DNA of 64,000 bases from Austropuccinia psidii (GCA_023105745.1 JALGQZ010000009.1:7129937-7193936), one strand, 5' to 3'. Shown: positions 9,950-23,083, counted from the first letter of the stretch. Numbers and translations: made by a program. The notes: generated from the sequence alone by a model not told the origin.

Positions 9950-11680
9950 AATACATCTGCTTCTTATAGCATGCTAAAGGTCACCACCAAACTTTCTTAA
10001 TATCCTTTTATTTATGAATGTTTCAGACATATCAGGATGAAGGGCAGTTAATCTGTCCTTTTGTTTCAGAAACCAAGACATGGGGCTGTCCCTCTCAATA
10101 TTAAAAATGGCTTCTTCAAAAGAATTCTCTATTTTAAATCTGCAGGTATCATTTTCCCATTAGGAGATAATCTGTTCTTTCCACCAAGGCCAAGAATGTT
10201 TACAATGGTCTTGTCTAATTTTGTAATACCTTTTCTTTTCTGATTTGGTAAACAATCAGTGGAATCTGGCACTTATGTATTCATCTGGTATGTTAAATTC
10301 TTCTTTAAACATATCAATTGTTTTCATAAATTGCATATGATTATATTATCCTTCACCACTGAAGGGTGGCAATTCCTCTAATCTTGGAATTTCTTTAAAA
10401 TTGCAAGCAGTTTCTACCTCTTCATTACGTGAAACTGTATGATGTAAGTCATTATTCAAGTTTAGCACATTTCTGGCAAGAATTGTTGTATACTGTCTCG
10501 GAGATTTATTCTTCAGTGATATATTGTCAATACATGATTGAATATCTTCTTTCAATTCAAGTCTTGCTTTATCACTTTTTTCCAATTGTTCTTGGAAAAG
10601 AGCTGCATTGTGCACAGTTGAGTTTTCCAAGTTTTGAGCTTGTATTCTTAATTCTTTTAACTGTCTAGTTATATAAAAGAAATAGAATTGTCATCTGGTT
10701 GATTGAGTAAGGTAGCTTTAGACTCAATTCTTGCACAAATTTGTGTCAAAGAAAAAAGACTGTCTCTATTAATATTTTCCAGGCCAATAATGGTATTTTG
10801 TGACTCTTTTACTTGTAGTATCTCATTACACAGCTTTTGTTGGATATACTCAAATGTTTTAAGCTTTGTTATAATGTCTTTATTACAAGTTTCAATTTGG
10901 TTTACAAGCTTAACAAGGTCTACTTCTTTGGAAAAGATTGGCTGAATCTTTCCTCTTCCTTGTTTTTGAATTCCATCAGAGCTCTTGCCATATTGAACAC
11001 ATTGTCCATGGCTGTCTTTTCTTCCTTGGGGATCCTGTAATTCTGTGGGTAAGGCTTGTTCCATTTGGGCTTTGCCTTCCCCTTTGCCTGTTTCTTGCCC
11101 TTCTGGTTGGTTTTTGGGGTTGGCTTGGGCTTTTTGGGCACTTGTGGAGGCTTGGGGAGCTTCCACTGGGCTGTGTTCCTTGCCTTGGGCCAACTTCTTC
11201 CTCTGGTCTTCTGATAACATACTTTGGTTTTTCAACCAAGCTTTTATCTGTTGGACTTTTCCTGTGCAAGACATGGGTGTCCAACCCTTCAGAAGTTTGG
11301 CTGTCTTTTCTGGCCCCATAGATTTCTTCACTTGAAGATATGAGTTCATGGCGCCTATCCAAAGACTTGGGAGAAGTTCCCACTCTTGCTCTTTTGCTGC
11401 CATAAATCAGTTCTTGTACTGATACTGGTCTATCTCTATTGTTGCCTGTTGAAGGTTATTCAGGGCTAACAGCAAGAGCAGTTATGTCAGCTTCTGGACA
11501 CTCAATAAGAGTGTCAAAGGTGCTGGCTAACCTTTGGGAGCTGGTGGAAGCTCTGGCATCCTCCATTTGTGCCTCTCCTCTGGGCTGACATTCTTTTCTT
11601 TTTGATTTATGACTTGAATGTCCTGGTCCAGATCCATTTGCTTGGATGGAGTAGTTACTTCCACTTCTAGTAGGAGTCAT
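9950..11680 (-). pseudogene. Family B copy 1: gag, broken frames
   Basis: The start is at 11680 ([13 protein letters not shown]), the same start as the intact copy at 58821. A stop at 11456 ends the first frame. Further pieces in the gag-pol frame are 11383-10976 and the downstream half of 11403-10669 (coiled-coil-like Gln/Lys/Glu-rich sequence). 10630-10346 runs to RLEELPPFSGEG, the beginning of the capsid-like core. An indel within 11403-10669 joins the +1 frame to the gag-pol frame. No product is possible. Confidence 0.85.
10920..11403 (-). pseudogene. Family B copy 1: overlapping +1-frame ORF remnant
   Basis: The +1 frame reads [22 protein letters not shown] ... GWTPMS ... [17 protein letters not shown], then (after an indel) a Lys-rich part [17 protein letters not shown] and [18 protein letters not shown], ending at a stop at 10920. 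The intact copy ends at the corresponding place. Across about 83 residues I count about 12 differences from the younger copy, against about 20 in 80 for the gag-pol frame over the same bases. This suggests that the +1 frame encodes a constrained protein. Confidence 0.7.
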
Positions 11681-11696
11681 TTCACGTCAATATAAA

Positions 11697-11845
11697 GCAA
11701 TTAATACTAAGAAATGGATTTAATTCACATTCTGGACCTTTAAAGGTTTCTTTGGTAATTAAAATGCTTGTGGCTGGGCTAGTTTGAAGTTCAATATTAG
11801 AATCTGAGGATTCGGAGTCTGAAGAGCTTTCTCTGATAGATTACA
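11697..11845 (-). pseudogene. Family B copy 1: leader-ORF remnant
   Basis: After the acceptor CTAG|TG the sequence matches the Ser/Glu-rich leader ORF of the younger copy (SIRESSSDSE...). The predicted spliced ATG is followed immediately by TAA, so this copy is dead. Confidence 0.5.
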
Positions 11846-12834
11846 CTAGAGAAGAACAATATTATAAGTTATTTTATCAAACACTAAGAATAACCTATAA
11901 ACTCAACTTATTGAATAAAGTTGTTTTAATATAATTTATGGCAAATTATGTCAGAAATGAAGAAAAAATTTCTAATATTGAAGAAAAAATGTTTTTAGTA
12001 AAGATTTTTAATTTTTAAATTTTTAAATTTATTCAATATTTAATATTTTCCTAAAGAACTAATAATTGTGCAATTAATAAGCTTTTAATCAAAATTTTAT
12101 TATTATTCACTTTATACTAGAATATCTCAAGGAATAAATTTCAATTCTGTGATGTGAAAAAGCCACTAGTTAGACAAAAGAAGTTTATTCCAAGTCACTC
12201 AATAGTATTTTGTTTCAAACAGATTTCTTAACAAATAATTTTTATTCATATTATAAAGATTATTTATAAGGGATAAGTCCCAAAAAAGCCAAGATTAAAG
12301 TAAATGCGGCAGTTTTACATCAAAAAACAGTAAAATAAGGTCTATAATATGATTTATGTCCCGAAAATTGATTAAAAATGCGGCCAGGCCCCAAAATGTA
12401 AGGTTTGTCTATGAAGCTCTTGATAACAGTAACAATATCAACAGTACTATGACAGTCCGCAGTAGAAAAATATAATATAATAAAATATTATAACCACAAA
12501 TTTAAATATAATTATTAAAAAGAATTATATAGAAAAAATAAATTTAATTATTATTATATAAAATAATAATAAAAAAATATAATAATTCCAATAAATTTTA
12601 ATTATTCTATTATTGTTATAGTCACTGAAGATTATAGCAATAAGAAGTTTAAAGCTCTTAATGAGACAATTACATGTGTAAAATATAAATATTTAACCAC
12701 TGATAAATAATATATAAATATTATTCAAAGAAGCATTCAAACACACACTGTGCAGAATTAATTCCTATAGAACAATTCTATATATAAAAACTAATAATAG
12801 ATCAAAAATTCATAGAATTTTAGAGAAAACTTAC
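11846..12834 (-). other. Predicted intron in the family B LTR/leader, copy 1
   Basis: TATAA|GTAAGT at 12835/12834 and CTCTAG|TG at 11846/11845 bound 989 nt. The younger copy has the same sites 997 nt apart. The donor lies within the LTR. Confidence 0.45.
12381..12393 (-). other. Primer-binding site of family B copy 1
   Basis: TGGGGCCTGGCCG follows the LTR end TGTAAG (plus-strand orientation), with one G fewer than in the younger copies. Confidence 0.6.
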
Positions 12835-14565
12835 TTATAATATAAATTTAATACAACAAGTGAAATACAACAGTTATTATATTAAATAATTATTATAAGT
12901 TAAAAACATGCCAAAAAGCAATATTTTAAAAGATAAAACAACTTTTTATAATAAAAAAAATGATTAAAGAGTTTTTTAGAGGAATTTGTGGATTTTAAAA
13001 TATATTTTAAAGTCAATAATTATATAAAATAAAATATATTAAAGGTGATTACAACAATAATACAGCTTCTATGATTTCAATTCTTTAATATAAGATTTAT
13101 AAAGAACAAAATGCTTAAGAAATACTTTCATGATCAGATTTTATATATAATAAAACTTTACCTGTTTAAATGTCTAATATAATTGGAAGGATAATTGATT
13201 GCGGACAAAAACAGTGATGGAAAGACTCTTTTTATGTCTACAGAGCAGCTCTCATGGATGATAATGGCTAAAGAGGGCGTGCTCAGGTAAAAGCGGAAAA
13301 ACCATGCTTCAAAATAAGGTTCTTCACTTAAGGTAACTTATTTTTAATTCCAATTTAAAGTTACCAGCGTTATTCTTAACTCCAAGTAGCTTTAATCCTC
13401 ATTTACGTTAATGATTTTAAGCTTTAATATATAATGAATTTATGTATATTGAAGTGCATCACATGAACAACTCAAAAATAGGCTTTTAAGCAGAAATCTC
13501 TTAAGCTAGATTTTGGATTCATTTTTAAAGAAATCTTAAGTTTATTTAAGTAGAATTAAAACAATAAATTTACAGGCTAATTACCCAGCAAATCTGTTTA
13601 TTAAATATACTTAAAATTTAATTTATATATAGATAATATTAAATTGTAAGCTTAGTGAAATGTTGAAGCAAATCCATTAAGAATTGGATCTTTAATGAAT
13701 TTTTGAAGTTATTGCTATTTTTGCATGTAAAATATCAATACACAATAAACCTTAACTTTTGATAAGGTTTTAATGCTTGTAAACTTCAAGTTTTAAGCTT
13801 ATTTAAGCTTCAAAAAGTCTCAAAACTTTGATTTCAAGCCTGCATATTGGGATTTACCCTTTGGCAGCTTGCAATTCCGGTCCAAATTGGGTTAAAACCA
13901 GTTTAAGCTTTATGGTTGGATCAAAGTCTAATCTTAAAGTTCAAATAACGTTAAAATTCCTCCAATACAGGTGGAAAGACTTAATTGAATCATTGCAGAT
14001 CCAGAAAGTTGGGTACCTCAGCTCTATTTGGTCTTTTTCCTTTGTCCCACCTTTTTGCTTGAATTTTGCCAGTTTATTTATTTAAAGCCATACTATGGCC
14101 TTAAACCCTTTTAAATTGAGCTCACACAGGATTTACATTCTGTATGGCAGATCCTGAGCCAATTCAGTAAATATACACAACACCTCAATTGTAACTAAAA
14201 TTTTGGTAAGTTTGCATAAACCTTATGCAGCTTTAAATTTAACCTTATTTAAGCTAAACTTAACAATTTTGAAAAAATGTTAAAAAAAGTTACATTAGTA
14301 CTGTGAGATTCTTAAATCTTCCAATAACATAATAAATAGGCCTTTTTGGGTATAACACCCTATGGGTGTACCTTAGGTCATTTTTGGTGTAGAAGCCAAA
14401 AATGACGTAATCTTTATAAATTTGGTTATCTGAAAAAAATGTATACTTATTTTTTATTATTTTTTATTTTAAATTCAATTGAAACGTCTATTGTAGACTA
14501 AATCAACTTTAAATAAAGTCAGTTGTGGCCCTATGGGTATGTTATACATACCTCACAAACTCAAA
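12397..14565 (-). repeat. 5' LTR of family B copy 1 (about 2,169 bp)
   Basis: It aligns along its length with the LTR at 55909-58102. The first bases have decayed (TTTGAG for TGTGAG). The end reads ...CTTACA in minus orientation at 12397. It is very AT-rich. The stretch at about 13830-14085 that reads open on the plus strand is part of this LTR and not a gene. Confidence 0.88.
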
Positions 14566-14879
14566 TAGAGTGGACAAGGTGATACTTACAAAAATATTAG
14601 TATACATGCAACTGGAAGTGCATACTATTACAGGAACTTCATTTGAGTCCTCTTTGCTATAGCCAAATCTACATATAATGTTGTTTGAGGGGAATTTGGC
14701 CTTTGTTTCTCAGGATGAAATTGATGGGAATTCTTGAAGTTTTCAGCTGGTTCCCAAGTGCATCTTTTTGGATCTTCATTAAATTATTTTCACTATATCA
14801 AATAGAAGAATTTCTCTCTTCCAAGCTTTTTATTGAACACCTCAGAGACTTCTCATTTTTCCTCCTCTTCTAATATAGC
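14566..14879. other. Junction between family B LTR and family C remnant
   Basis: This stretch lies downstream of the family C integrase end. It contains a stretch (GAAGTTTTCAGCTGGTTCCCAAGTG) that recurs in altered form near 30395. Apart from that I see no coding content, and the plus-strand open frame at 14685-14873 is a shadow of it. Confidence 0.4.
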
Positions 14880-17120
14880 TGCAGGAGGAGGATCCTTTGC
14901 ATTATTTGAGATTGATGAAGACTTGAAAGGTTCAAGGAACGATATATGTAAGACAGGATGGACTGCTTTCCATTCCCTTGGATTATTTAGGTCATAGGCA
15001 TGTCAATTTACTTTCTTCAATATTGAAAAGGGGCCCAACAATCTTTCTTAAATAATCTTGGTTGTCCTTTTTTATTTAATGTTCTTGTATGAAATCTCTA
15101 AATCATCAACAGGACAGACAAAATGTGGACTTTCTATACCTTTTTCTGCATACTGATTCAACCTGTTTATGGAAACTTCAATTTATTTATTGAAATCTTC
15201 TTTTACCTATTGTATCTTTCAAGATACCTTTCAAGAAGGAGTTTCTTGATTAACTTGGGCTGAATCAAATTGATGATCCCTTCCATAAACTGTGGAAAAC
15301 AGTGACTTCTTTGTTGAAGGGTAGTCAGAATTATTGTATTAAATCTCAGCCAGAGAGAGCCAGTTTTTCCAATTATATTGAAGATAATTTAGTGATGTAT
15401 TTAGTTATTTTTATAGCTCTTGAATTACCCTCCCTTTCTTTCACTCAGTATTAGAGTAATAAGCAGTTGAAATATCTCTTGCATTTTTAGCTTCTGGCAA
15501 CTTTTTATCAAAAAAAGAAACAAAAAGGGAATATGTATCACTGAAAGTGCTTGATGTAAGGCCATGATTTGATAAAATAATCTTGCTTAATAAATGGGGA
15601 AAGCTCTAAGAAGTTATCAAAGAAATTGTTGAAATTAATGCTTCCATTTTTGAGAATCTTTCCACTATGACCAATATTTAGTCAAACACTTTATTGAAGG
15701 GAATTTGAGCTATTAAGTTAATTGAAAGAGAAGTCCCAGGACAATTTTTAATCCCAAGGAATCTGAGTAATATAAGACTTTTCTGATAAATGTTTTTCTT
15801 TCTTCAACACTGCTTACAGGATGGGATGTATTTCATGATAAATTTAGCTTTTCCAGACCAGTGAGAGTCCCCCTTGACAAGCTTCAGAGCTGTCTCTTCA
15901 CTTGCGTGGCCAGCCAGAGGATAATAATGGAAATATTTAAGTATATTGAATTACCCATGGATCATTTGGAACCATTATCAATCTTTGGAGAAACAAAGTT
16001 GGGGAGAGGAATCAAGAGGGTCATCTTGTGAAGTTTTACCTTTATTCAAAACTTAAAGAATACTTCTGCATGGATAATGTTCTTTTTTCCTTATTAATGG
16101 CATCAATCAATTTTGAAAAAAAATACACCTTTACTGAAAACAATTATGATGTTTGAAATTAATCTTTATTGACAGGTTTTTGGAAATGCATTGGATTTTA
16201 TGGATGAAATCATATTCCCTCTCCAGTTAAATGTTGCCCCAAGAAGGGCAAGAATTCAGAATAGTAGCTAGGAAACCAGGAAAGGAAGTTATGGTGAGAT
16301 TTAATACAGAAAGCAGCTCAGCTCAGAAGTATTAATGACAAGTAAGTAGTTTTGAATATATGAAGTATTTCAAGGAAGAGGTATTAGTGAGGACTTTGGA
16401 AGGTGATAAAAGAGAAAGAAGGAGATACCTTCAGTTATTGAGATCCCAGAATATTCTCAGGAGTTCCTTATAATTAACCTCATAGTTGATTTGTGCTGAA
16501 CAGAGTTTGAGACTGTCAAATGTGATGAGATTCTTTGCTGAATCAGATACCTGGCTCAGTAAAGCACCCAAAGAATAATAAAAATCATAGACCTCTACAA
16601 AAGCTAGTATGAAAGGGTTGAAACCAGAAAGAAATGGAGTGGTGGTGAAAGACTTATTGAATTTCTAAATCTGGCTAAGAGCTTCCTCATCAAGGAAAAA
16701 CAAAGAATATTTCTTGAGCAGGCTTTTTAGTGAGCTGATTTGCTTTGAGTAATCCTTGATAAAACAGCAAGAAAAATTGAAAAACCCATGGATTAATGAA
16801 GAGCCTTGAGGTTTCAAGGAGGTTTCCAAATAATGATTTTCTGAACTTTTAAATTTTTAATATTTAGTCCTTCAAAGTAAACAAAATAACCTAAATAGTT
16901 GACACTTGGTGTATAAAAAAGGCATTTGGAATACTTGCAAAAAGGCTCATTCGCACTCTGAGTATGGAAAGAACTGATGTCACATGCATGAAATTTTCCT
17001 CCTCAGACTTGGGAAAACTATAATAAAATCCAAATAAACCACACCTTAAGCCTCAAAAATATTTCAGGAAATATCATTTACAAGATGTTCAAAAGAGGGA
17101 GAAGAATTGGTGAGTACAAA
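14880..17120 (-). pseudogene. Ty3/Gypsy family C: decayed pol (RT, RNase H, integrase)
   Basis: No long frame survives, but minus-strand translation in pieces gives characteristic Ty3/Gypsy signatures in the right order. Around 17000 a piece reads FPKSEEENFMHVTSVLS, which resembles the RT segment after the catalytic box (FSKSEEEHVTHVSTVL in relatives). Around 15450 a piece resembles the integrase tract before the catalytic Glu (ARDISTAYYSNTE for [12 protein letters not shown]). Around 15330 there is WLSLAEI.YNNSDYPSTKKS. Around 14900-15060 there is the integrase C-terminus LLGPFSILKKV followed by HPVLHISFLEPF. Stops and frameshifts are frequent. The relatives are recalled from family knowledge. 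Confidence 0.72.
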
Positions 17121-18679
17121 TGGAATAAACAGGTATTCATGACTGCCATACTTTGTTTTGCAAGTTTTCAAATTCCTCTCTCTTTCCTTTATTCTTAAGA
17201 AATCATGTGCACTTCAAATATCAGTATTGCAGAAGATAGAAAAACCATTAAAAGCAATAATCAGTTGATTGATAGTAAGAAAAGGATATCTGTTCTTTCT
17301 AGTGGAATAATCATGTTTTTGGTAACAAAAAAACAAGCAGAGACCACTATCCTACTTTTTGGAAAACAGGAAAGGTGCTATTGTTGAACAGAAGCTTGGC
17401 TGGATGAAACGTTTCCCTAAGCTCTCTGAAGTTTAGGCCCTGAGTTCCTCTGACTATTGGCTTGATAAAGAGTATATATCCACAACTGGAGGTAGAGACC
17501 CCTTTATTTCAATATTCTGATCACAGGCTCAGTGTGAAAGACATTTTTCTGCTTTCACCTTTGAGAAATAGTTTAAATATTGATAATAGAAAGAGAAAAC
17601 TATTCCTTTAAAGCTTCAATTTATTCTGGCCCTTCTTCATTCCAAAGTTCCTCCAGGGAGAGATGATAGGATGAAGGAGGAACATCTATACTTTTATTAA
17701 AGAGATGGATTGAAAAAATAGAATTATCTTCTGCAACATTTTTCATGTCCTTGAAGACTTCATCTCTAGAAAATAGTAGGAAATGAGGTTAATTTGATGA
17801 AGGAATACTAACAGAATTTGGAAGAGATGGTTTTTTAGTATCACCAAACAGAGATGCAGAAGTAGTGGAAATGCAAGAGCTATTACTGAAAGAACCAATG
17901 GATCAATTACAGTCCTTATAATTGGGAGTAATGATTATCATTAATTTTCACCAATAAATGGATGAATTCAAATAAAAAAGTGAACAAAATTCTCATATGA
18001 GGTCTTTGCCCTTGGTTGCATCATTGAAAAAGAAATCCCATTAAAAGCTTGGCTAAGAGAGGATTGGAAGATCAAACAGCTATTTGGTGTGCTGAGTAAT
18101 GAAGAAAGAAGGGGACGCTGTGGTGTCCAAAAAAATAGGAATATTCTCTTGAAGCTTGGATATGGTAAATGAGTACTTGTAAACAGACTGATTTTCCCTA
18201 AATGAGTTCGTAGAACCAGAATATATGAGAAAATTATAAAGCGTATCAGATAGAGAAGAAAAAAGGGAAAGTTCAGAAGCATGTTTGACATAATTATTCA
18301 AAATTCACAGTTTTCCTCTGCATAAAATCTAGGAAGGAAATTGAACACCCAATTATCTTCATTGACTCTTTTCCCTAGCTGGGTGATCTTACTTCTAGCT
18401 TAGTAACCTTTCTTTAGGCCTTTTGGTATAATCTTCAATAATTTTCTTTCCACCAAAATAGGCATGCAACCCCTCCTTCAATTTTCTCTCCTTTTCACAA
18501 TTAACTCCTCTGTTGTCTTTATTCCTGAGGAAACACTGGGGTTTATTCTTCTCCTTGCAACTTGAACTTGAAGAATTTTTAAAATTAAAGGTGCATTACT
18601 TTGAGGCTTAATTATTCTTTTCTTGAAAGTGAGTCTCCTTGTTTTTACTCTCTTTATACCTGTTATCAATATTTAGGAT
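17121..18679 (-). pseudogene. Family C: probable protease/RT N-terminal region, unreadable
   Basis: This stretch lies between recognisable RT (below 17120) and recognisable gag (above 18680) of one minus-strand element, so by position it should hold the gag C-terminus, protease and start of RT. I could not recognise any motif. The open frames here (for example 17205-17387 on plus and 17968-18301 on minus) have no family features and look accidental. Confidence 0.4.
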
Positions 18680-19200
18680 AATCAATAATTGAAGGGGAGA
18701 GGGAGTCCAATTGGTCCAAATTCCTGGAGGCCAGTCCCTTCCTATAATAATGCATAAAGGCCATTTCACCTCAATCCCCAATTCATTAAACTCAAGCTTC
18801 TGAAATCAGAAATTTATGGAAAAATTACCTCCTTCTTTTTTTGTTAAGGCATTCAACTCTTTTGAAGATTTTCTGACTTTAACTGGGTCCAAAAATAAGG
18901 TGAAGATGAGGAGGTAAGTTTTTTTTTTATTAGGTGAGGCTTGAAATACAATGCTATATTAGTGTTCCAGCCATTCCAGTAATGAATGAAGGGGCATTAA
19001 CAATTTCTTTGGTCTCAGATGAGAATTTGACCAGGTCATTTGGAAAAAAAAGCTGGCAGGACTGAATAAATCTTGTGAACTCAAAGGGTTGAGTCCCATC
19101 AAAGAGGTCTGGTGCTTTGACAGATGGAGTTTTGAAGTCTGGTGGTCTGGAAGCTTCAGTGGTGGGAGCTGATGTGAGCTATCTATTGAATAATTGCCAA
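18680..19200 (-). pseudogene. Family C: decayed gag (Retrotrans_gag-like)
   Basis: Pieces on the minus strand resemble the Gag core of rust Gypsy elements: FDGTQPFEFTRFIQSCQLFF at about 19050-19110 and DFRSLSLMNWG followed by GLYALL at about 18730-18810. The order (gag upstream of pol on minus) agrees with the pol remnant at 14880-17120. No zinc knuckle could be found. Confidence 0.6.
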
Positions 19201-21887
19201 CAAAGCTGGTTCAGTCTGGGGAAAGGAATGCTGAGAAGGCTAGTATAGAGTTGGCCCCCCTTCCTGGGAATATAATACTTCAGTATGGTCAGACTCTTCC
19301 TCTTCCCCTTACACATAATTCCCCTCCTCCTCACCCCCAAATTCACCAAGGCCTTGAAGCCTAACCTTGTAGATTCCTTGGAATGTGCCACCTACCCCTG
19401 GAAATAATCTTGACCTTCTGGGTATTTTACCTTCCTTCCTGCATGGTGCAGCTACTTCTATAGTGAGTCCTCTATCCAAGTTAACACTAAGTTGAAAAAC
19501 TAATTATGTGATATCTATGGGTACCCCAGTAAGTAGGAGTGATAAAAGGTTACATTATAGTTTGAGACCTTGTCTGTCTTGCAGGAGGAGAATTTTGAAC
19601 TGGAATTGGAGAAATTAATAAATAAAGGAGTAAATGAGAATCTTGAGGGGAAAAGCTTGAAGTAAAGCTTCTGAAGGAATAAAAATAAAAATTCTTGAAT
19701 GAATCAACAAATTTCTTAGAAGAATAAAATAAATGAGTTTAGTTCCTAAGTTCAATCGGTCAAATCAAAACTTGTGTAAGTCTTGATCTCTAATCAATAT
19801 TTGAACATGGAGGAAACAAGGAATCACTTGAGGTAAAATCAATCAAATTGAAGTATTGAAGAAACAATCAATTCTGGTCTTCAATAACAGCAGTAAAGCA
19901 GAATAAATATCTTGAGGATAATTTTTATTTATTAAATATTGAATAATGAAAAGCAATAATTTATCATAATGATGATGATTTGGGGAGTGATTTAGAGAAT
20001 GAGCCAAGAGAAATGGAAAAATGGCTCAGATTTCAAATTTCAAGAGATGAAAAGAAATGGGAGAAAAATTGGAGGTGAAAAAGAATTGTTAGAGTCATAA
20101 TCATTGAAAGATCATAATCTAAATGAATGAGTTAAATGGATGATAAAAAATAAATAAAAAATTACAATTTAGTTAACCTAATTTCACAGGGGCTCTTGGG
20201 GGGAAAAGGGTGGCCTGCAAGTTAGAAATCAGGTATCTCACTTGGAAGACTCCAAAAAATTAAAAAAATGTGGAAAGGATTTTTCTTAATGAGGTAAATG
20301 CAAATTGGAAAAGAAAGCCAATTTTCAAAGAGATGATCAAGTACCTCTTTAATCACTTTTTCAACCGGTAATAAAGAGAGATGGAATTTGTAAAACACCT
20401 TGCTACTTTAGAAAACTGATTTGTTTGATTAATCTTACCAGGATCTGAAATAATATTTTATTTGATTATTAAGGTTTCCAAGGTGGAGTGATTGATCTTT
20501 GACACTTAAAGACCTTCTTATTGCCTCCCCCATGAATATCCACTTTAAAATACCTTGATAGTATTCCCTTGGGTAAACACATCATAAATCAAATTACAAA
20601 TATCTTAATGGACCAGATTATTTGTTTCCTGTAGTAGCCTTCTTGAAGCTCTACTCATTACTTCATTAATAATAACTTGAATACCCTGAGTCTTCCCAAA
20701 CAAAGTGCCTTGAGTAATTGTAAAATTTCTAAGATGAAAGGATTGGGTCTTGAAAAAAGCCCATGGAGTTTCTGAGGAAAATGGTGCATTAAGCTGTATA
20801 TGTCATTCCTTAATTTTCAGCAGCACCAGTGGTGTAAGTCATTGAGAGGTTATTTGGCCACTAAAGTTCTTCGGCCAAAGTTTTTAATTGGCAGCCCTCT
20901 GGTGGAAGTCAGGGGTCATGTCTTTAATCTGTGGTCTTCTTTGGGTATCTGTCCATTTTTAATCTCTTGTCCAAAAGGGTTCTTGTTTCCATTTCAATAA
21001 TCCTATGCCTCCCCTCAGTCTGATTGGATTTATTCCAAAAGAGGTCCCATGGTCGCATCTCACATTACCTGTGGGTCATAAAGGCCATAGGGGCCCAAAA
21101 AAAAGTCAATTTCAATGTTTCCACAGAGGTAAAATGAGATGGGGATGGCCCCAAAAGGCCACATCTGAATGATTATGGCCAAGTTTTAATAAATTGATGG
21201 ATCTGTAAAATTGGCCACATGGTGGTTATAGCTAAGGATTTCCATAACTGCATCCATGGGGGGTTTATTCCCATGGTTGTGACACCTACCATCTAAACTC
21301 AAAGTCGGAGGAGCAAAGATACTCCCCTCAGGGGATGTTAAATTACATGTTGCCTCTGGATTCTCCAAAAATGGCCAATAATACATAGAGTCCTATGGTC
21401 TGAGCTTTCAGATGAGCCCATTTATGCCAAGCCAGTATGTGTTTCTGTACTAACTAATGGTCTTCCACTTACCTTTATTACCACACCGCCCAATACTTTG
21501 GAAAAGACTTGAAACTTTGGAATTTTTCACCTGATGGCAGTATATAAACCTGCAGCTGGCTAGGAAATCCTTCTGAATCTATGTATAAACATGGCTCCAT
21601 TATCATCTATCATCTATTTTACAAAAAAATAAATCTCTAGTTCTGTAAAAAGAGGAGAGCTGTATGCTCCAATTTTTGTTGAATCAAACCATTATTCACA
21701 AGCATGGAAAAAAAATAACACAATGAAAGTATTCATAGCCAAACCTCATGAAGGCATCAGATGTTTGAAATTTATTAAAGATAAAAGAATGAAAAGACCA
21801 CAATGTGACAGTGAATATCAATAATTCTCATTATCTTCATCAATTCATGACCAAAGAATATCTAGCCCATTTTACAGCCTTGGCTTC
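19201..21887. other. Non-coding remnant, probably family C 5' region
   Basis: No coding sequence was recognised. A segment at about 20186 (TTCACAGGGGCTCTTGGGG) resembles the terminal bases of the LTR at 22321 (TGTCACAGGGGCTCTTC). It may mark the 3' end of the family C 5' LTR on the minus strand, with the LTR body upstream to about 21.8 kb. I could not define the other end. The remaining sequence is AT-rich without visible structure. Confidence 0.35.
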
Positions 21888-22320
21888 TATAAGGTTTATC
21901 TATGAGACTATTGATAATAGTAGCAAATATCAAGAGTACTATGGCTTTCATCAGTAGAAAATATAATATGATGAAATTTTATAATCACCAATTTATTTAA
22001 TTATTAAAAATGATCATACAAAAAAACAAATTTAATTTTTGTTAAACCATTTAATGATGAAATATTCTTCATAATTATAATACCATATGATTATTCTATT
22101 ATTATTCTATTCACTGACAGTTGTAATAATGAGGAGTGTAAAGGTGTTAACAAGACAGTAACATTTTGAAAATAATAATATTTAACCACCTATAAATAAT
22201 ATATGAATATTATTTATAAAATTAATATCACACAAACTGTTCAGAGATTAATTCTCTTGAGAAATCATACATAAAAAACCTAAAACTAGATAAAAAAGAT
22301 ATTGAATTTTAGAGGAAACT
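21888..22320 (-). repeat. Family B LTR fragment (3' part)
   Basis: It aligns with 12397-12830 of family B copy 1: the end near CTATGAGACTATTGATAATAG, the block around TATAATATGATGAAATTTTATAA, and the sequence up to AATTTTAGAGGAAAC. It is interrupted at 22320/22321 by the start of another LTR, so it was the insertion target. It is older and more diverged than the two main B copies. Confidence 0.75.
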
Positions 22321-23083
22321 GTCACAGGGGCTCTTCTAAGTGAAGAGGGCCTGGAACTCAGTAGACAGGGACTCACTTATGGAGGGCTCAAGGATATGAT
22401 AAAGAGGAATACACTTAAGAGTGCTAAGAGATGAATTACTAATAAAAGAAATATAAGAAAGGCAGCAACAAAATACTAAGAGTAAGAAATAGAAGAGCCA
22501 ACTACAAACAAGTCCCAGGCCACTGTTTCAACCTTTCAGAATGAAAAGAGAAGGGTTAATAAGGATATGGCCACCCAACTCATACTGTATGGGCAAAGAA
22601 AAAAATGCAAAGACTAACTTAATATTAAATAAAGATAATACCCAAAATAAGGATAAGAATATTCATAAAATAATAAATAAACTAAATTAATTAACTGGGG
22701 AAAAGTCCCCAGGGGAGAGAAAGAGGGGCTGGTATATGTGAGAATCACCAGCCCTGATCCAGAGAGAGAATTTCCATGAGAGGATTTGATGATTGAATTG
22801 AGTCTGGCCAATACAGGTCCTGTACAGCTGTACAGGGCCTGTACAAGAGTAGTGGTGGTATTTAGTGATCATACAGTTTGGAAATGGTGTATCCAAACTG
22901 TATTGGGTAATTCCAACCTGTACAAGTATTGACAGGCTGTACTGATGAACCAGACTGTATGCATGTTTCAGCAAGGAAGATTGCTGAAACTGAATGCTGA
23001 TGCAAATAGTGGATCTGCTTATTTGAGGTGTTTGAGTGGGTGTATTAATGAATACCCTTACCCCTGGTGAGTGGTTGTTACAG
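22321..23083 (-). repeat. LTR of an unassigned Gypsy-like element (763 bp)
   Basis: In minus orientation it begins TGTAACAACCACTC at 23083 and ends CCCCTGTGACA at 22321. It is preceded by a classical polypurine tract (AAGAGGGGGATAC at about 23084-23096), so it is the 3' LTR of a minus-strand element whose internal part lies above 23083. It contains a cluster of TGTACAGG-type motifs at 22811-22845. The minus-strand frame at 22687-23121 runs through LTR and internal sequence and is not a gene. Confidence 0.75.
22819..22836. repeat. 18-bp perfect palindrome in the LTR
   Basis: CCTGTACAGCTGTACAGG equals its own reverse complement. Flanking bases extend it imperfectly to about 30 bp (22813-22842). 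Related CTGTAC motifs recur within the next 140 bp. This could be a dimeric transcription-factor site or an RNA hairpin. Confidence 0.8.

Larger units (their letters stand above)
9067..14565 (-). mobile_element. Ty3/Gypsy family B, copy 1 (5' part; interrupted at 9066)
   Basis: The order on the minus strand is 5' LTR (14565-12397), primer-binding site, leader, leader-ORF remnant, gag and protease. The element stops at 9067, where family A copy 1 was inserted, and its remaining pol must lie beyond position 1. It has many frameshifts and stops. Its sequence matches the younger copy at 55909-64000 along the whole length. Confidence 0.92.

Noticed and set aside
10938..11335. Plus-strand open frames of about 100-130 codons opposite family B gag
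   Set aside because: They are antisense shadows of the gag and +1 frames and arise from the codon bias of that region.
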